In this document: piece after piece, positions 47,418-58,690 of the stretch
Layout: each line of letters begins with the position of its first letter
Numbering within the stretch: position 1 is the first letter of the stretch
DNA from: Mantis religiosa
Lineage: Eukaryota; Arthropoda; Insecta; Mantodea; Mantidae
Reading direction: 5' to 3'
Length of the DNA: 64,000 nucleotides
Assembly (NCBI GenBank): GCA_030765055.1
Contig: CM060952.1
Location: 175,617,905-175,681,904, forward strand
Translations under genes and position numbers: made by a program
Notes under the pieces: generated by a model
The model's input: only the letters and a program-made list of their open reading frames with translations
Told to the model about the DNA's origin: nothing
Database searches by the model: none

Positions 47418-47640
47418 TTTAATTCACTTCCTCCAACGTTGTCATATCGGACAATAAATGACATGGGTGAAATAATGCTCATATGAGCACGGGTTCAATG
47501 GAGCTTAGAGTTACCCGACATTCGCCTTTCAGGATAAGGGAAAACTCCGGAAAAAACCATAGCCAGGTCTCATCCTGACCGAGATTCGAAATCGGGACCT
47601 CTTGAACGTGAGGCAGACATGCTACCACCTATGCTACCAA
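47418..47640 (-). mobile_element. tRNA-headed SINE, copy 2
   Basis: Minus-strand partner of 36429-36663: head GGTGGTAGCATGTCTGCC and GATTTCGAATCTCGG, body GGAGTTTTCCCTTATCC and GGCGAATGTCGGGTAACT, end CAACGTTGGAGGAAG. Its head abuts the mariner at 47641, whose 5' part is missing there. Confidence 0.85.
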
Positions 47641-48574
47641 GAAGGGTGGTGTATGGGGATGTTGCACCATCATTTACCACACTGAAATTTTGGGCAGCTG
47701 AATTTAAACGTGGCCGTAAGGGCTTGGGAGGTGACGAACGTTCGGGATGTCCAAAAATTGCAACTATTGACAAAAACATCGACAAAGTTCACAAAATGGA
47801 CTTGACGACCGCCGAATTGAAGTGAAAGAGACTGCAGAGGCTATGAACATGTCAAAGGAACGCGTTTGTCACATATTAAATCTACATTTAGACATGAGAA
47901 AGCTATCCGCGCATTGCGTGTCGCGTTTGCTGACGTTAGACCAGAAACTGTTCGAATGAACATTTCTAACGCTCTGTTGGCGCAATTTAGGAGCAATAAA
48001 TCCGAGTTTTGGCACCGATTAATTACTGTAGATGAAATTTGGTTAGTTTTTTTTTTTTTTTTTTTTTTTTTTTGAGATAGTCATGAGCTTACTTCAATCG
48101 ATTATGTTCAAAAAGGAGAAACCATTACAAGAGCATACTACGCATCATTACTTGACAAGATGAAGGCTTAAATTGCGGAAAACGGCCCCATTTGTAGAAA
48201 AAGAAGATCCTGTTTCACCAGGACAACGCACCATCTCACACCTCAGCGGTTACAATTAGAAAATCAGCGAACTACGGTTTGAACTGCTTGACCATCCGCC
48301 TTACAACCAATCTAGCCCTAAGCGACGTCCTTTTGTTCCCTCAGCTGAAACTTCGCACGGAGGACAGAGATTTTCGTCAAATGAACAGCAATCACCTTCG
48401 TGAACAATTATTTTGAAGAGAAAGAAAACGCCGAGTACTATTTGGATGGGTTACAGAGATGGAAGTATCGCTGGGAGATGTGTGTAGAGTTACAAGTTGA
48501 CTATGTTGAAAATAGAAAATTCTGAAATATTGTCTTGTATCTTTATTAGGTTGGAAACTTTTCAGACCACGTAT
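47641..48574 (+). mobile_element. Mariner transposase relic with poly(T) at a deletion
   Basis: Plus strand: VYGDVAPSFTTLKFWAAEFK (DNA-binding linker), ERSGCPKIAT, then after frame changes NISNALLAQFRSNKSEFWHR and LITVDEIW (first D). A run of 27 T follows (48047-48073). The protein resumes at DSHELTSIDYVQKGETITRA, so about 35 residues are lost at the T-run. Then come LFHQDNAPSH-type sequence (second D, shifted frame) and YYLDGLQRWKYRWEMCVELQ. The 3' end resembles a mariner terminus (GGTTGGAAACTTTTCAGACC). The 5' end is gone where the SINE begins. Confidence 0.88.
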
Positions 48575-49564
48575 GTATGTATTACAGAAAAATGACTAGT
48601 ATACTTGAGGCTTAACTTTCAAAGTATTCAGGGAAGCGATAAATTAACCAATAGAACGAATGGACTACGCCGAGAACAACAAGGCTTTGTAATGATCTCT
48701 ACGGAAGCTGCTATCAACAGACATCGTAGCACGAACGATAAAAATTGCCAATAGCTACTGCCCGGTAAATAGGCATGTGAGAACTTAAGCCGTATTCTAC
48801 AGATGGGAGAATGTAATACAAAGAGAGCTAAAATAGTAACCATGAAAATGAAAAAGCGTGGATTAGATGTTAAATGTTTAGTCAATGAACGCCAGCAGCT
48901 GTAGTGATAGACTGTAGAAGCAGTGAATGTAGTGTTCTAAACAGTTACTTCCGCTTAAGTTCTGTCTTAGTTGAATAACAAGAAAATACTCTACTACCTA
49001 GCTGAAGGAAGATGGCCACGCAACTAATTTAATTTGCGCAGCATAAACTACTCAGATGAATTAATCCGCAGAAACCTTCGCGATGAACTAAAAAGTTGAA
49101 AATACCTTAAAAGAATAAAACTAAATGCTAAATAGTATCTCACCAGTTAGAAATGTGACTTTATTTAAATTGCATATTTTACAATTGTAAGTCTAGGAAC
49201 TCCTTATGGCTGAGGCATTTTAGTTTTAACAGTAAAAAACTAAGCTTTGATTAGGAAAAGTGATCATTCAAGCAAGATCCACATTCCAATTGATTTAATG
49301 GTTTTCAACATATAAAACTTCATTAATGACTTTGTTTGGTTTACTTTCTCTACTATTCACATACAGTAAGTAGATGAAGTATTATATTGAAGTGAAATAT
49401 CCGATGTAAATATTTTATCAGAAATGCATATTTTCAGGCAACCTTAGTCCCAAACAAGCATTTTTACGAAAATGTTAGGCACTCCTATGTGTAAATGGCA
49501 CAGGTAATTCAAAAACAAGCTTGATAAATACGAAGCATGGTATGTATAATAAGTTGAGTATCTT
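48575..49564. other. Anonymous AT-rich DNA
   Basis: Nothing recognised. Confidence 0.5.
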
Positions 49565-49830
49565 TCAAAGGCATACTGCTTTGGTTCCCTGCCATGGAGT
49601 GAGATCGGGATCTCTCTGGAACTTGCGAATTTTAAGTGCCTGGTATATGACCGGTGCCCTCTCAGCATCATGAGGAAAATGAGGCGCTACAGCCCTGATT
49701 ACGTACACCAAATTTGCGGCTGGGTGTGCCGAGACCACAACAACAACCCCTTGATCGTCCACCTCTAACATGCGTATGTGGGGATCAGGCCGGTAGTCGG
49801 GTTGGCAGGCTCAGGCCCACTAGAGCTTTT
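49565..49830. repeat. GC-rich repeat-like block
   Basis: A 265-bp segment of raised GC content (CCGGTGCCCTCTCAGC, GGGGATCAGGCCGGTAG), in contrast with AT-rich flanks, as seen for other repeats here. No second copy in the window and no protein match. Possibly part of a SINE or LINE. Confidence 0.3.
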
Positions 49831-49900
49831 ACGCCAAAGACGCTGGGTAAAAATGTTAGACTAGTTTCCCACAACATTAACTACTGTTATTTGGAAGTCC

Positions 49901-49913
49901 TTCTCTCTCTCAC

Positions 49914-49984
<71 letters not shown>

Positions 49985-49994
49985 GTCTCTCTCT
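49901..49994. repeat. (CT)n microsatellite
   Basis: A CT run of about 90 bp with a CACTCA interruption near its start. Confidence 0.95.
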
Positions 49995-50660
49995 AAATAA
50001 AATGTTGATTTTATTTAAAATTCCATATATTCAAAATATTCACATCACAAATTTAATCTGCTTAAATTTTCCGGGCCTCCCTTCTTGAAGTTCTCTTCTG
50101 TCTGAAAGGTATCTAGTTGGAAACACCTAAGAGATTGAGAAAACTTTATTGCACAAAAAATTTCAAATCTATTCACAGTCGAATTAATTTCTAGCTTTGG
50201 TGGGGAGGCTCTTGTTTTGGTTTACTTAATTTTGTTCATTTTTTTATTTTGAAAAATATTGTTGAAATTTATCCAACATTTTAATCGATTGAATTCTAAC
50301 GTGGACCACCGATTACATAGCAGAGTCCTCTAAATAGACTATAATACCACCAAATTCTTTAAGTTTCAAGACCATACCTACTAATACTCTAGTTCTACTT
50401 CCTAGACAGACATTATTATTTCTTTATCATTTACACGTTTTGCATTTTTCTCAAATGGTAAATCTAACTGAGCTAGATTTGACTATTCCATTGTTTTCTT
50501 TTCAAGGATATACAAACAGGATGTTATTTCAAAGTCATCACATAGCTATAGTGACACTTTAAACACCACACTTCCGCTTTATTTGCTGTATTGTAAATGG
50601 CAATATGACAATGTTTAAAGAGGAGGGGGTAAGCACCTCGGTTAACGAAATCTTTGCACC

Positions 50661-50687
50661 TATATCCTGGGCAGCTCCCAGGATATA
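50661..50687. other. Perfect 11-bp hairpin
   Basis: TATATCCTGGG (50661-50671), loop CAGCT, CCCAGGATATA (50677-50687). There is no T-run after it and no known RNA family match. It lies in unassigned sequence. Confidence 0.6.
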
Positions 50688-50929
50688 ACGAATGCAATAA
50701 GAGGTTCCTAAGGTTGACCAGACCAAGACGATACAATAGCAGAGTGTAGATTTCCAGATTTCAATTCCCCAATGGTGTTTCGTACCCGCTTCTTCTCTGT
50801 ACACACTCTGGGGTAAGATACCGTAACTGGCGAATTCCCCAATTTAGAGGACGAAGATTTAAAGGAGAAATACACCTGCCCTATACGCCGAAAACCCCGC
50901 CGACTTTTGGAAAGAGCCAAAAAAGATGA

Positions 50930-51047
50930 GAGACGAAGTGATTTGAAGAGTGTGATGAAATGGAGGAATAGGAAGCAGGGGTATGTAATTGGTATTATAT
51001 CTAACAGGGCAATCCACACAAAGTGAAGACTGACCTACCCTCTAATG
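50930..51047. repeat. SINE-body-like flank of retroposon E
   Basis: GAAATGGAGGAATAGGAAGC and GGGGTATGTAATTGG resemble 4170-4215 in the SINE at 4080-4358. The right side of retroposon E (51601 on: GGGGATGTAATTGGCATTCC) is related, as if copy E sat inside a SINE-like sequence and duplicated part of it. Confidence 0.45.
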
Positions 51048-51600
51048 ACCAGGGAGTTACTGAGCTGTCCCAAAAGGACACCCAGCGCCTCCGTGGGACT
51101 TTCCATAGGGCAAGGCCTAGAGACTAACAAGCCCCGCCCCCATCTGGTCCTAAGGTCTCAAGACGGGATTGAAGTTGATACGCCGCTTACGAGTGCCAAC
51201 TCCAAAGGAGAACGCTACCGATATGCAGCAAATGATAAAAAAATATAGTTATATATAATTCACCACTTATTATTATCACATAATAATATAAAATAATAAA
51301 TAAAATTAAAACTGACCTCGGCAAGGCCGCTGATGATCTAGCACAGCTTCTACTAGCTATGCAGGCTAGTACGCGGGAATATATGGCTTCCCTCAACCCC
51401 ATCCGGAGACGTACCCGATCTCCCACGGGTAGCGGGAACCACTGCACCCTCGAGTCCAACCCAATTCGAACAACTCCCATTCAGGGAGTGGCTCGAATGT
51501 TCGGCCCGAGGTTCCACTGGTAACGTCAGAGCTACCACGAGTGCTAGGGGTCCGATGCTCCCGCACCACGGCAGCTGAAGGGGACGGATCCCCTCCGCTA
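51048..51600 (-). mobile_element. Retroposon family R, copy E, interrupted
   Basis: The minus-strand copy is in two pieces, 51048-51225 and 51315-51600. It has the longest 5' part of the five copies (GTAGCGGAGGGGATCCGTCC onward), but its 3' end diverges from the others after TAACTCCCTGGTC. At the position where the other copies read CCGATATGACCTCGG, an 89-bp AT-rich block (51226-51314) is inserted. Confidence 0.85.
51226..51314. other. 89-bp AT-rich insertion inside copy E
   Basis: Starts CAG and ends CTG, is otherwise nearly all A and T, and is absent from copies A-D. No target duplication or longer inverted ends were found. It may be a tiny MITE or filler DNA. Confidence 0.6.
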
Positions 51601-52825
51601 CGGGGATGTAATTGGCATTCCCAGAATTCGCCTAATGAGCCTTATGGACCAAGAAGGTCACCAAGAGAATCAAATCTACTAATGTGGACCAAAGGCTAAC
51701 GCCGAGCGGTGCCGTTCGTTTGCTATAGTGGAATACGAATTTATTGTGAAATGAAACTTTTTTCTGGATCAACTAGACGTGAATAAAGTAGCAAGACTGT
51801 AGGAGTAGTTCCTAGAAAAGTAAGTAGACACAGACGTGTGAATGCAACACATTGGACGTTTTTGTTTGTTTCTGTATTTCTACGTCAGAGGAAATACATC
51901 CGTGTTATGCTTCGGGATATTTTAGCACTTGGTAATTAATTGAGGCATGTGTTGGAAACAATCCTTTCATCATTTCTGTTTACAGAACACGAAGGAATTA
52001 ATAAATGTAAATTGGAAAACATGTCTGAAAGGCATACTGGTATAAAACATGAGAACAGGAAGGTACGGGACGCCTTTATGTACAAAGTGATGAATATCAC
52101 TACAAAGTGGTTCGTTCCTGGTATACCCTCAGCAGTTCTTTGAGGCTGCCCCAATGAATAGATCTTGTCGATGTTGAGAGCCAGTTACAGAATAATGACG
52201 GCAAGATGTGTGAGCCATTAATGTGGGTCATGCAGGCGCCTCAGCGGGACGCTAGGGCCGGATCTTCGATACATTTCACGCAGGATATTTCTTGTGGGCG
52301 AGGTGTTTCCTTCCCGGGAGGCCCTTTTATCGGTCAGACATCAAAAGCTCCACGGGTCGCTGGAAACAAGGTAATAAAGGAAAGTCGAGTACAAAGCTTA
52401 AAAGTAGCGACAATGATTCTCTTTGTTTGGTGCTGGAAGGCGTGAATTAAAATACTGGTAGAAATACATTTATTTCTGAGGTGATGATGAAAATGTTTTC
52501 AGATTAGCAATGAAACCAAAATGTAGGTACATCTAATAGTGAGGGGATAACATTAATAATATTTTGTTTGTTGACATCGATGACAGTTTCCATGCCTCCT
52601 CTGGATTTAAAGTGGAGACGCAAATAAACATTGTGGTTTGTACCACTCCGCCAACAAACACCTTTTGAAGTTCTCTGCCATCAGCTGTCTACACATGCCT
52701 TATTGCAACTGCCATATCATTCACAGCATCAGTGCAGCGCTAGAAAAGTACTCAGCTAATATTTAATACTAAATTAAATCAACTAAGAAAGTTAAAGACA
52801 AGTTATAAAATATAGTGTGATCCAT
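51601..52825. other. Mostly anonymous DNA
   Basis: 52150-52380 is more GC-rich. A 79-codon frame at 52206 contains an AACAAG/GTAATA donor-like site at about 52371, but no signal peptide, homology or acceptor supports an exon. Confidence 0.35.
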
Positions 52826-53061
52826 AAAAATCTGAACTACTTCACTAGGCCATAACTTTTGAACCAATAATAGGACATGCATGTAGCTTTGGAAGAATAT
52901 AATAGGTCCACAGTTGAGAGATTACATTACAGTATTTACATGTCAGAGAAAATGTTGGAAATGTCCTCCAACAGCATCTATACATGTCTGCACTCGTCTT
53001 ACCATATTCTCTAAGGCTTTACGGAGAGTATCCTCGCCAATGTTACTTATTTCGGTTAGAA

Positions 53062-54107
53062 ATGATTGTTGATAATAGGGAAAAGCTATGGAAAATTATG
53101 GAAAAAAGTGGATTTCCACAAAAATTAATTTAAGTAATCAAAGATATGTATAGAAACTCCAAAATAATAATAAACATAGTTCATAAAACCGAACCAATTT
53201 TAATTAATAGAGGCGTAAGACAAGGGTGCAGTGTATCACCTACTCTTTTGAATATATATGTAAATGACATCATCCAAAATTGGAAAAGTATTATTAAATC
53301 AGGAATAAAAAGAAATAAGAACAGAGTTTTAAATATTTTGCTATATGCAGATGACGCGGTTTTAAAACAGGAAACGGAGGATAAATTACAATATGCACTA
53401 CACCGCTTGAACCAAGTATGCCAACAGTATGATCTTAAAATATCGACGGAAAAATCTAAGATAATGGCCCTTTGGGGAAAACAACATATAAGATCAAAAA
53501 TAATTTTAGACAACAAACCATTAGAACAACTAAAATAATTCAGCTATTTAGGATGTGATTTCATTATATAATGAAAACAGACAGAGATGTGAGCAAAAAG
53601 CTTGCAACATTCCAAATGATTTGTGGAACAGTGTATAGAACGTTGGGAAATAAAACAAGAAGAGATACAAGATTAAAGTTGTACAAAACAATGGCAGTCC
53701 CTGCACTACTTTATGGAAGTGAGGCATGAATACTCACGAAGAAAATGAAAAGCCAAATTCAAAGTGCAGAGATGAACCTTTTAAGGAAAACAAAGGGATG
53801 CACAAAGTTGGATAGAATAAGGAATGAAGACATAAGAAAGGAACTCAACGTAGACTTGATAAGTAGCAAAATTGAAAATTATCAAAAGGAATGAATGCAG
53901 CATATACAAAGAATGTCCGAAACAAGACTGCCTAAGATTGCATTCCAATATCAGCCACAAGGAAAGAGAGATGTTGGTAGACCTAAAAAGATATGGAAGG
54001 AGCAATTATTGTGAGACGGAACGGGCACTCTGCCCATGCCGTGAAGTGAAGAAGAAGAAGAAGAAGAAGAAGAAGAAGAAGAAGAAGAAGAAGAAGAAGA
54101 AGAAGAA

Positions 54108-54138
<31 letters not shown>

Positions 54139-54139
54139 G
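53062..54139 (+). mobile_element. 5'-truncated LINE inserted in the Tc1-like relic
   Basis: ATGATTG at 53062-53068 and 54133-54139 brackets 53069-54132. The plus strand encodes the reverse-transcriptase palm and thumb: IVHKTEPILINRGVRQGCSV, SPTLLNIYVND, then NILLYADDAVL with an intact catalytic YADD, and YDLKISTEKSKIMA. After a stop and frameshifts come FSYLGCD, TRRDTRLKLYKT-like sequence, YGSEAW, IQRMSETRLPKIAF and a VGRPKKIW terminus. The coding end passes into (GAA)n then (GAT)n, which form the element's tail. It is the best-preserved reverse transcriptase in the window but lacks the endonuclease half. Confidence 0.93.
54048..54136. repeat. (GAA)n(GAT)n tail microsatellite
   Basis: A 60-bp GAA run followed by GAT units at the 3' end of the LINE. 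The fragment at 7161-7395 ends with the same GAAGTGAAGAAG start, showing that the array grew from the LINE tail. Confidence 0.95.
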
Positions 54140-54381
54140 CTTGAGAACATCAATTGTCCGTAACCTGTTCCTGTACACTCTAATTTTAGATACCCCCAAA
54201 ACAAGAAACCCGGTGAGGTTAGATCAGGAGATGTGGGGGCCACAGAACTTTTGAAATTATTCGATTATCAAAGAAACTATTCAAAAAAGACTGTACAAGA
54301 ATAGTCCACGGACAATTGATGTTCTCAAGGAATCTTTTCAAACCGAAATAAGTAACATTGTAGGTGTAAAACTTCAGATAG

Positions 54382-55859
54382 AACTTTAGAACTTCCATGA
54401 CCTATTATATTTTGCAATGAAATTGCAACTATTATCAACTAATACTAATATTAATGCAATACTTAACACAAGATATTAAATTATATTGATTGAAAGTAAA
54501 TAAGAATTTCTTCATAGGGGTCTTAATTCATGGAAGACCTCTTTCTTAAATTGTGAAAATTTTAATTTATTCTTTAGCATGAAATATCACACTTTATCTT
54601 TTCGCAGAAAAACTTTTTCTGCCGCAACTTATACGTCAGGAAAGGCACAATCAATATTACAACTTAATATCATTTAGCTAGAGTTCTAGGTTAAGAAAAT
54701 CTATCGCTTACTAGAACAATGAGTAGTGTCCGAAGATATGAAAAGAAAATCAAACTTGAAGTGAAACTTGTTATTTTTAACAAGGGAATTATTTGAAACT
54801 TTTTTGTTTGAGTTTGTAGCAATGGGCTTAGTCTTAAATTTAACTTTTTTCTAGTAAATAGCGAACAATTTAATAAGTAGGCGAGAAGAAGCATACTGTA
54901 AATAAACTAGTGATTTTAGTGTCTTCAGTCTTTGGAGCAGCTCACTGAAACCACAGGCCCTTAAATTTGGCTTACTGCCGTTTAAAAGTGTAGGGGTAGT
55001 ATGCCATGGGCATGCGTGCCATTTTCGAAGGAGTTTCATCTGATGAGAATTACAAAGCTAATCTCTAACATCAGTTTGACAAGACCACCTTGTAACTAAT
55101 GTAAACCATCCATTAGCATAAAAATAAAGAAGGCTAGAATGAATACACTTATTCGAAAGGTACAGGGCGATGCTGATAAAATCTAATGGAAAACAAAAAA
55201 TCCTTCGTTAAACTCAACCAGTAGCAAGTTGTTTTCAAAGCTGAGTTGAGAAATTAACTTCTAAGGAATCATTCCTGCTGATTCTTGATCCAAAATTTGT
55301 AATCGTGTTTCTCGCATCTGTCCTCATAATTAAAGACTGCTTGACTGTTACTATTATATACTGAGTGCAAGCAGAATGGAAATAAATTTCTTTGGGAAGG
55401 ATTTATGAACTGTCTCGTATCTATTATTTTTATCTTAACAAGCGTCTAGTTCAAAATGTTGTGTTATATATTTTTATTTCTTTACGAGTCATTTCTGTGC
55501 AGCTTCACTGCTGCGTTTATCATCATCTTGCTTGCGTTACGTCATACAGGTGTTGCTTTAAGCACTTGATTTCGAAATCTTGCTGAACTTGATGACTATG
55601 GTCTTTAAAAATCCCTTTGTGTATGGAGATAATACAGGGTCAAATACGGCTTAAGTTTACCGTACGAAAAATTATTTTCATTTCAGCGCTTGCCCGTGGA
55701 TTTATTAACGTTATGGCACCTTACAGCTTAACTGTTAACAAATCTATAACTGTATTACTTGATTGAGTATATTGTATTATATAAATACATATATTTATTA
55801 TTTTTATTATTTATATTATTTATTGTTTATGCATATTATTTGTATATTGAGTTTATTGT
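54382..55859. other. Anonymous AT-rich DNA
   Basis: No gene. At 55766 and 55845 a TTGAGT.TATTGTATTATATAAATA block occurs twice in tandem proximity, just before the tetranucleotide mosaic. Confidence 0.45.
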
Positions 55860-56328
55860 ATTATATAAATAAATCAATCAATAAATAAATCAATAAATCA
55901 ATCAATAAATAATATAAATCAATCAATCAATAAATTATTTCAATCAATAAATAAATTATATCAGTCAATCAATCAATTATATAAATCAATCAATCAATTA
56001 TATAAATCAATCAATCAATAAATTATATAAATAAATAAATGGATCGATGGATGGAGGGATGGACAGATCGACGGGCGGACAGACAGACAGACAGGCAGGC
56101 AGACGGACGGACGGACGGACGGACGGACGGACGGACAGACAGCCAGCCAGCCAGCCAGCCAGAGACAGACAGACAGACAGGCAGGCAGGCAGACGGACGG
56201 ACGGATGGACGGACAGACAGCCAGCCAGTCCAGCTAGACAGACAGACAGACATACAGACAGACAGACAGATAGATGGATAGATAGATAAATAAATAAATA
56301 AACAAATTATATAAATAAATAAATTATA

Positions 56329-56367
<39 letters not shown>

Positions 56368-56370
56368 ATA
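55860..56370. repeat. Tetranucleotide repeat mosaic
   Basis: About 500 bp keeps a 4-bp period while the unit changes stepwise: AATC, AAAT, GATG, GACG/GGAC, GACA, GGCA, GCCA, GATA and AAAT. A compound block (GACA, GGCA, GGAC, GACA, GCCA) occurs twice, at about 56075-56160 and 56163-56230. The polar repeat frames on both strands are artefacts. Confidence 0.95.
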
Positions 56371-58565
56371 TGAAAGGTAAAAAATAAACAGGAATATCTG
56401 AAAACAGGTGGAAAAATTAAGCAGACAAACGAAGCAAAAGTATTCGAAATTTCCACGATTTTCTTTTACTTATATATGTGAGATTTAAAACGCCTTCTTA
56501 TGCGAATTTCAGTTTCATTTTACTTTCTTTACTAGTGCATGTTGAGCAGAAGAGGTATTGCATTCCACCCAAAAATTCAACTCCAGATTACACTGTACAT
56601 CCGTTTTGATGTCCAGGAAAGTGTTTTAGAGAAAGGACCTGTGTGATAGTACTTACTCTTACATTATGGTTTTAGTTTTATATCAGTTACATTGTACAAA
56701 ATATGAATATGGAATATTAATTAAAACGTGAATAACAGCAATAATAGTTGTAATACTATTCAATAATTTACATTATGCACTATACGTTATAAATGATACA
56801 TTACACAAAGAAAAGCAATTAAGAATAAATAATAATTTATGTTTGCTTTAGGCAGAGCTCGGATTTTCAACTTGCATACTGAATCAGATTGCCCTTAACA
56901 TCATCCCTTCTTCCCATTGGCGTCTGCCACACAAAAACAATTGCGGATGGTGAAGCTAGCTGCCTCCTCGTTCCTAATTCACCTAATTCGTGCAAAATCT
57001 GGCTTGCCAAGGTTATTTGAAGATTAAGCTTCCACGTATCATTTCAAAACACACACCGTGAATGATGTAAAACTTATCTTCACTTCCGACGCAATCAGCT
57101 GTTCCTTGTAGACCATTAACTCTTTAGTAAATTCCAAAACTCCAGCTTAAATAATTTATATATTCTGTAACTTTTCCTCGCGAATTAAACTGCAATGGAA
57201 TATTTTCTTAGGTCCATTGAGTATAATATTCACTTATGGTATATTGCATAAAGTACCTTCCATTCTGAATGTATGAGAGACAAAGGAAGGGCTATCTCGC
57301 CACATGTGACGACCTCAGGTTAGATGCACCTTCCATCCCTCGCTTGCCAGTATATTTCTAACATAAACTTCAAAGAGCATTACATTAAACTAATGTTTTA
57401 TAAAGGTATTGAGAGTGGAGGGAAATGATACTAATGTGATTATAACTGCTTTAGAACTAATTTCAGCTACACCGAATAATATTTTAATAAAACTTGTTTG
57501 TTGCACTTACCTTTTTTTATTAATCTCTAGCAGTTAGGTTGTTATTCTAAAGTTACGCCTAACAGGAGAGTTTTGCAGTACCTTTCATAAATTCCAGTAA
57601 CCTTTATACCGTAAATGACTGGAAGTGATTCCTTTAGTATCAAATACGTTTGAGAGGCATTAATGTACGCTGTAATAATGTACAGTTAAGAAACAAAACA
57701 CAGGAAACAAGAAAGAGTGTAATTTATTTTTATGGCTTACAAGACATTGTGATATATACATATTTGTCAGTCACGTGCATCTACGGCAATGATAATCATC
57801 CTTATTCTTCAAAACATTCCCTTGTTATGCATAAACTTTTCACAAAAAGGAAAAGAAGAGTAATACTAAATCACTTTACCTGGATTAAATAACGCCGTCC
57901 TGAAATTATGCCAATCTACTAGAGTAAAAACGAAGCAAACACGCTATATTTTTCATTAGTGAATCGTACGCGTGCGTATTCCGAATGGTTTGTATAGCTC
58001 CTTTATCGACCTCTTCGCGTGATCAGTTATTCAGGTTATTATCTGCAGGATATAAAGACAAAACAAATATAACAACTTAATGTGAGGAAAACCAGTCTTC
58101 GTATGCTTCGGGCACGCCGGCTCCGATTTATTTTACGATATCTCTTTGGATACCAACGTATTTATTGCAGTTTTTCACCCCTAGCTAAGCATAAATGCCT
58201 TTATTTAGGCGATATTTTGTGAATAGTAGGTCCAAACAGCCATAAATATAGTTTATAATACATATCGGCACTGCCACAGAGCTTCAGCGATCCAAAATCA
58301 TATACTTTCAGAATCTTTGTTCCCCGCGGTGTTTATGATCACAACAAACTTTGCAAGATGTTTGTTGTACTTTCTGAAGTTCATAACATTTGTTTATTGT
58401 CCCCTAGGCAACAGTTCCTTGGCTAAAAATAACCTGTAAATTTCAGACGAAAATCGATTGCAACTTCCAGTTGTGGCATAAAATTTGCTCTAACGCAGTG
58501 GGATTCAACTGGGTTTAAAATAAGAGCGCTATGTATTAGGATCTGTAAAACATTGTTAGATCATC
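56371..58565. other. Anonymous AT-rich DNA
   Basis: No supported gene; the 80-codon frame at 57650 has no homology I recognise. Confidence 0.5.
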
Positions 58566-58690
58566 GGGAGATTATGACCCCACTAGACGCCGATCTAGAC
58601 TGCATCGGGTACCCCGCATGGCTTGCGGGCACCCGAGATAACCCAGGAGGTAATCCTAACAGTAGCTAAAGCTGACCTCTACATAAATCT
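58566..58690. repeat. Dispersed hairpin-bearing repeat, copy 2
   Basis: Partner of 1505-1632. The nested hairpin is complete here: TCGGGT (58605-58610) pairs with ACCCGA (58631-58636). Inside it CCCGCA (58613-58618) pairs with TGCGGG (58624-58629) around the loop TGGCT. Confidence 0.7.

Larger units (their letters stand above)
52826..54381 (-). mobile_element. Tc1-like transposon relic, copy 2, with nested LINE and inverted segment
   Basis: 52826-53068 and 54133-54288 together align with 42730-43110 in the same orientation: terminal ATAACTTTTGAACCAATAA, then the minus-strand transposase C-terminus. The two halves are separated by a LINE with target duplication. From 54289 to 54381 a plus-strand piece of the same transposase (YKNSPRTIDVLKESF, EISNI) lies head-to-head with the minus-strand piece, making an inverted repeat. 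All parts are dead. Confidence 0.88.

Noticed and set aside
52206..52445. Possible exon ending at an AACAAG/GTAATA donor
   Set aside because: No acceptor, no signal peptide and no homology; a single weak splice motif is not enough.
56023..56289. Serine/cysteine- or TDRQ-repeat frames
   Set aside because: Readings of the tetranucleotide mosaic.
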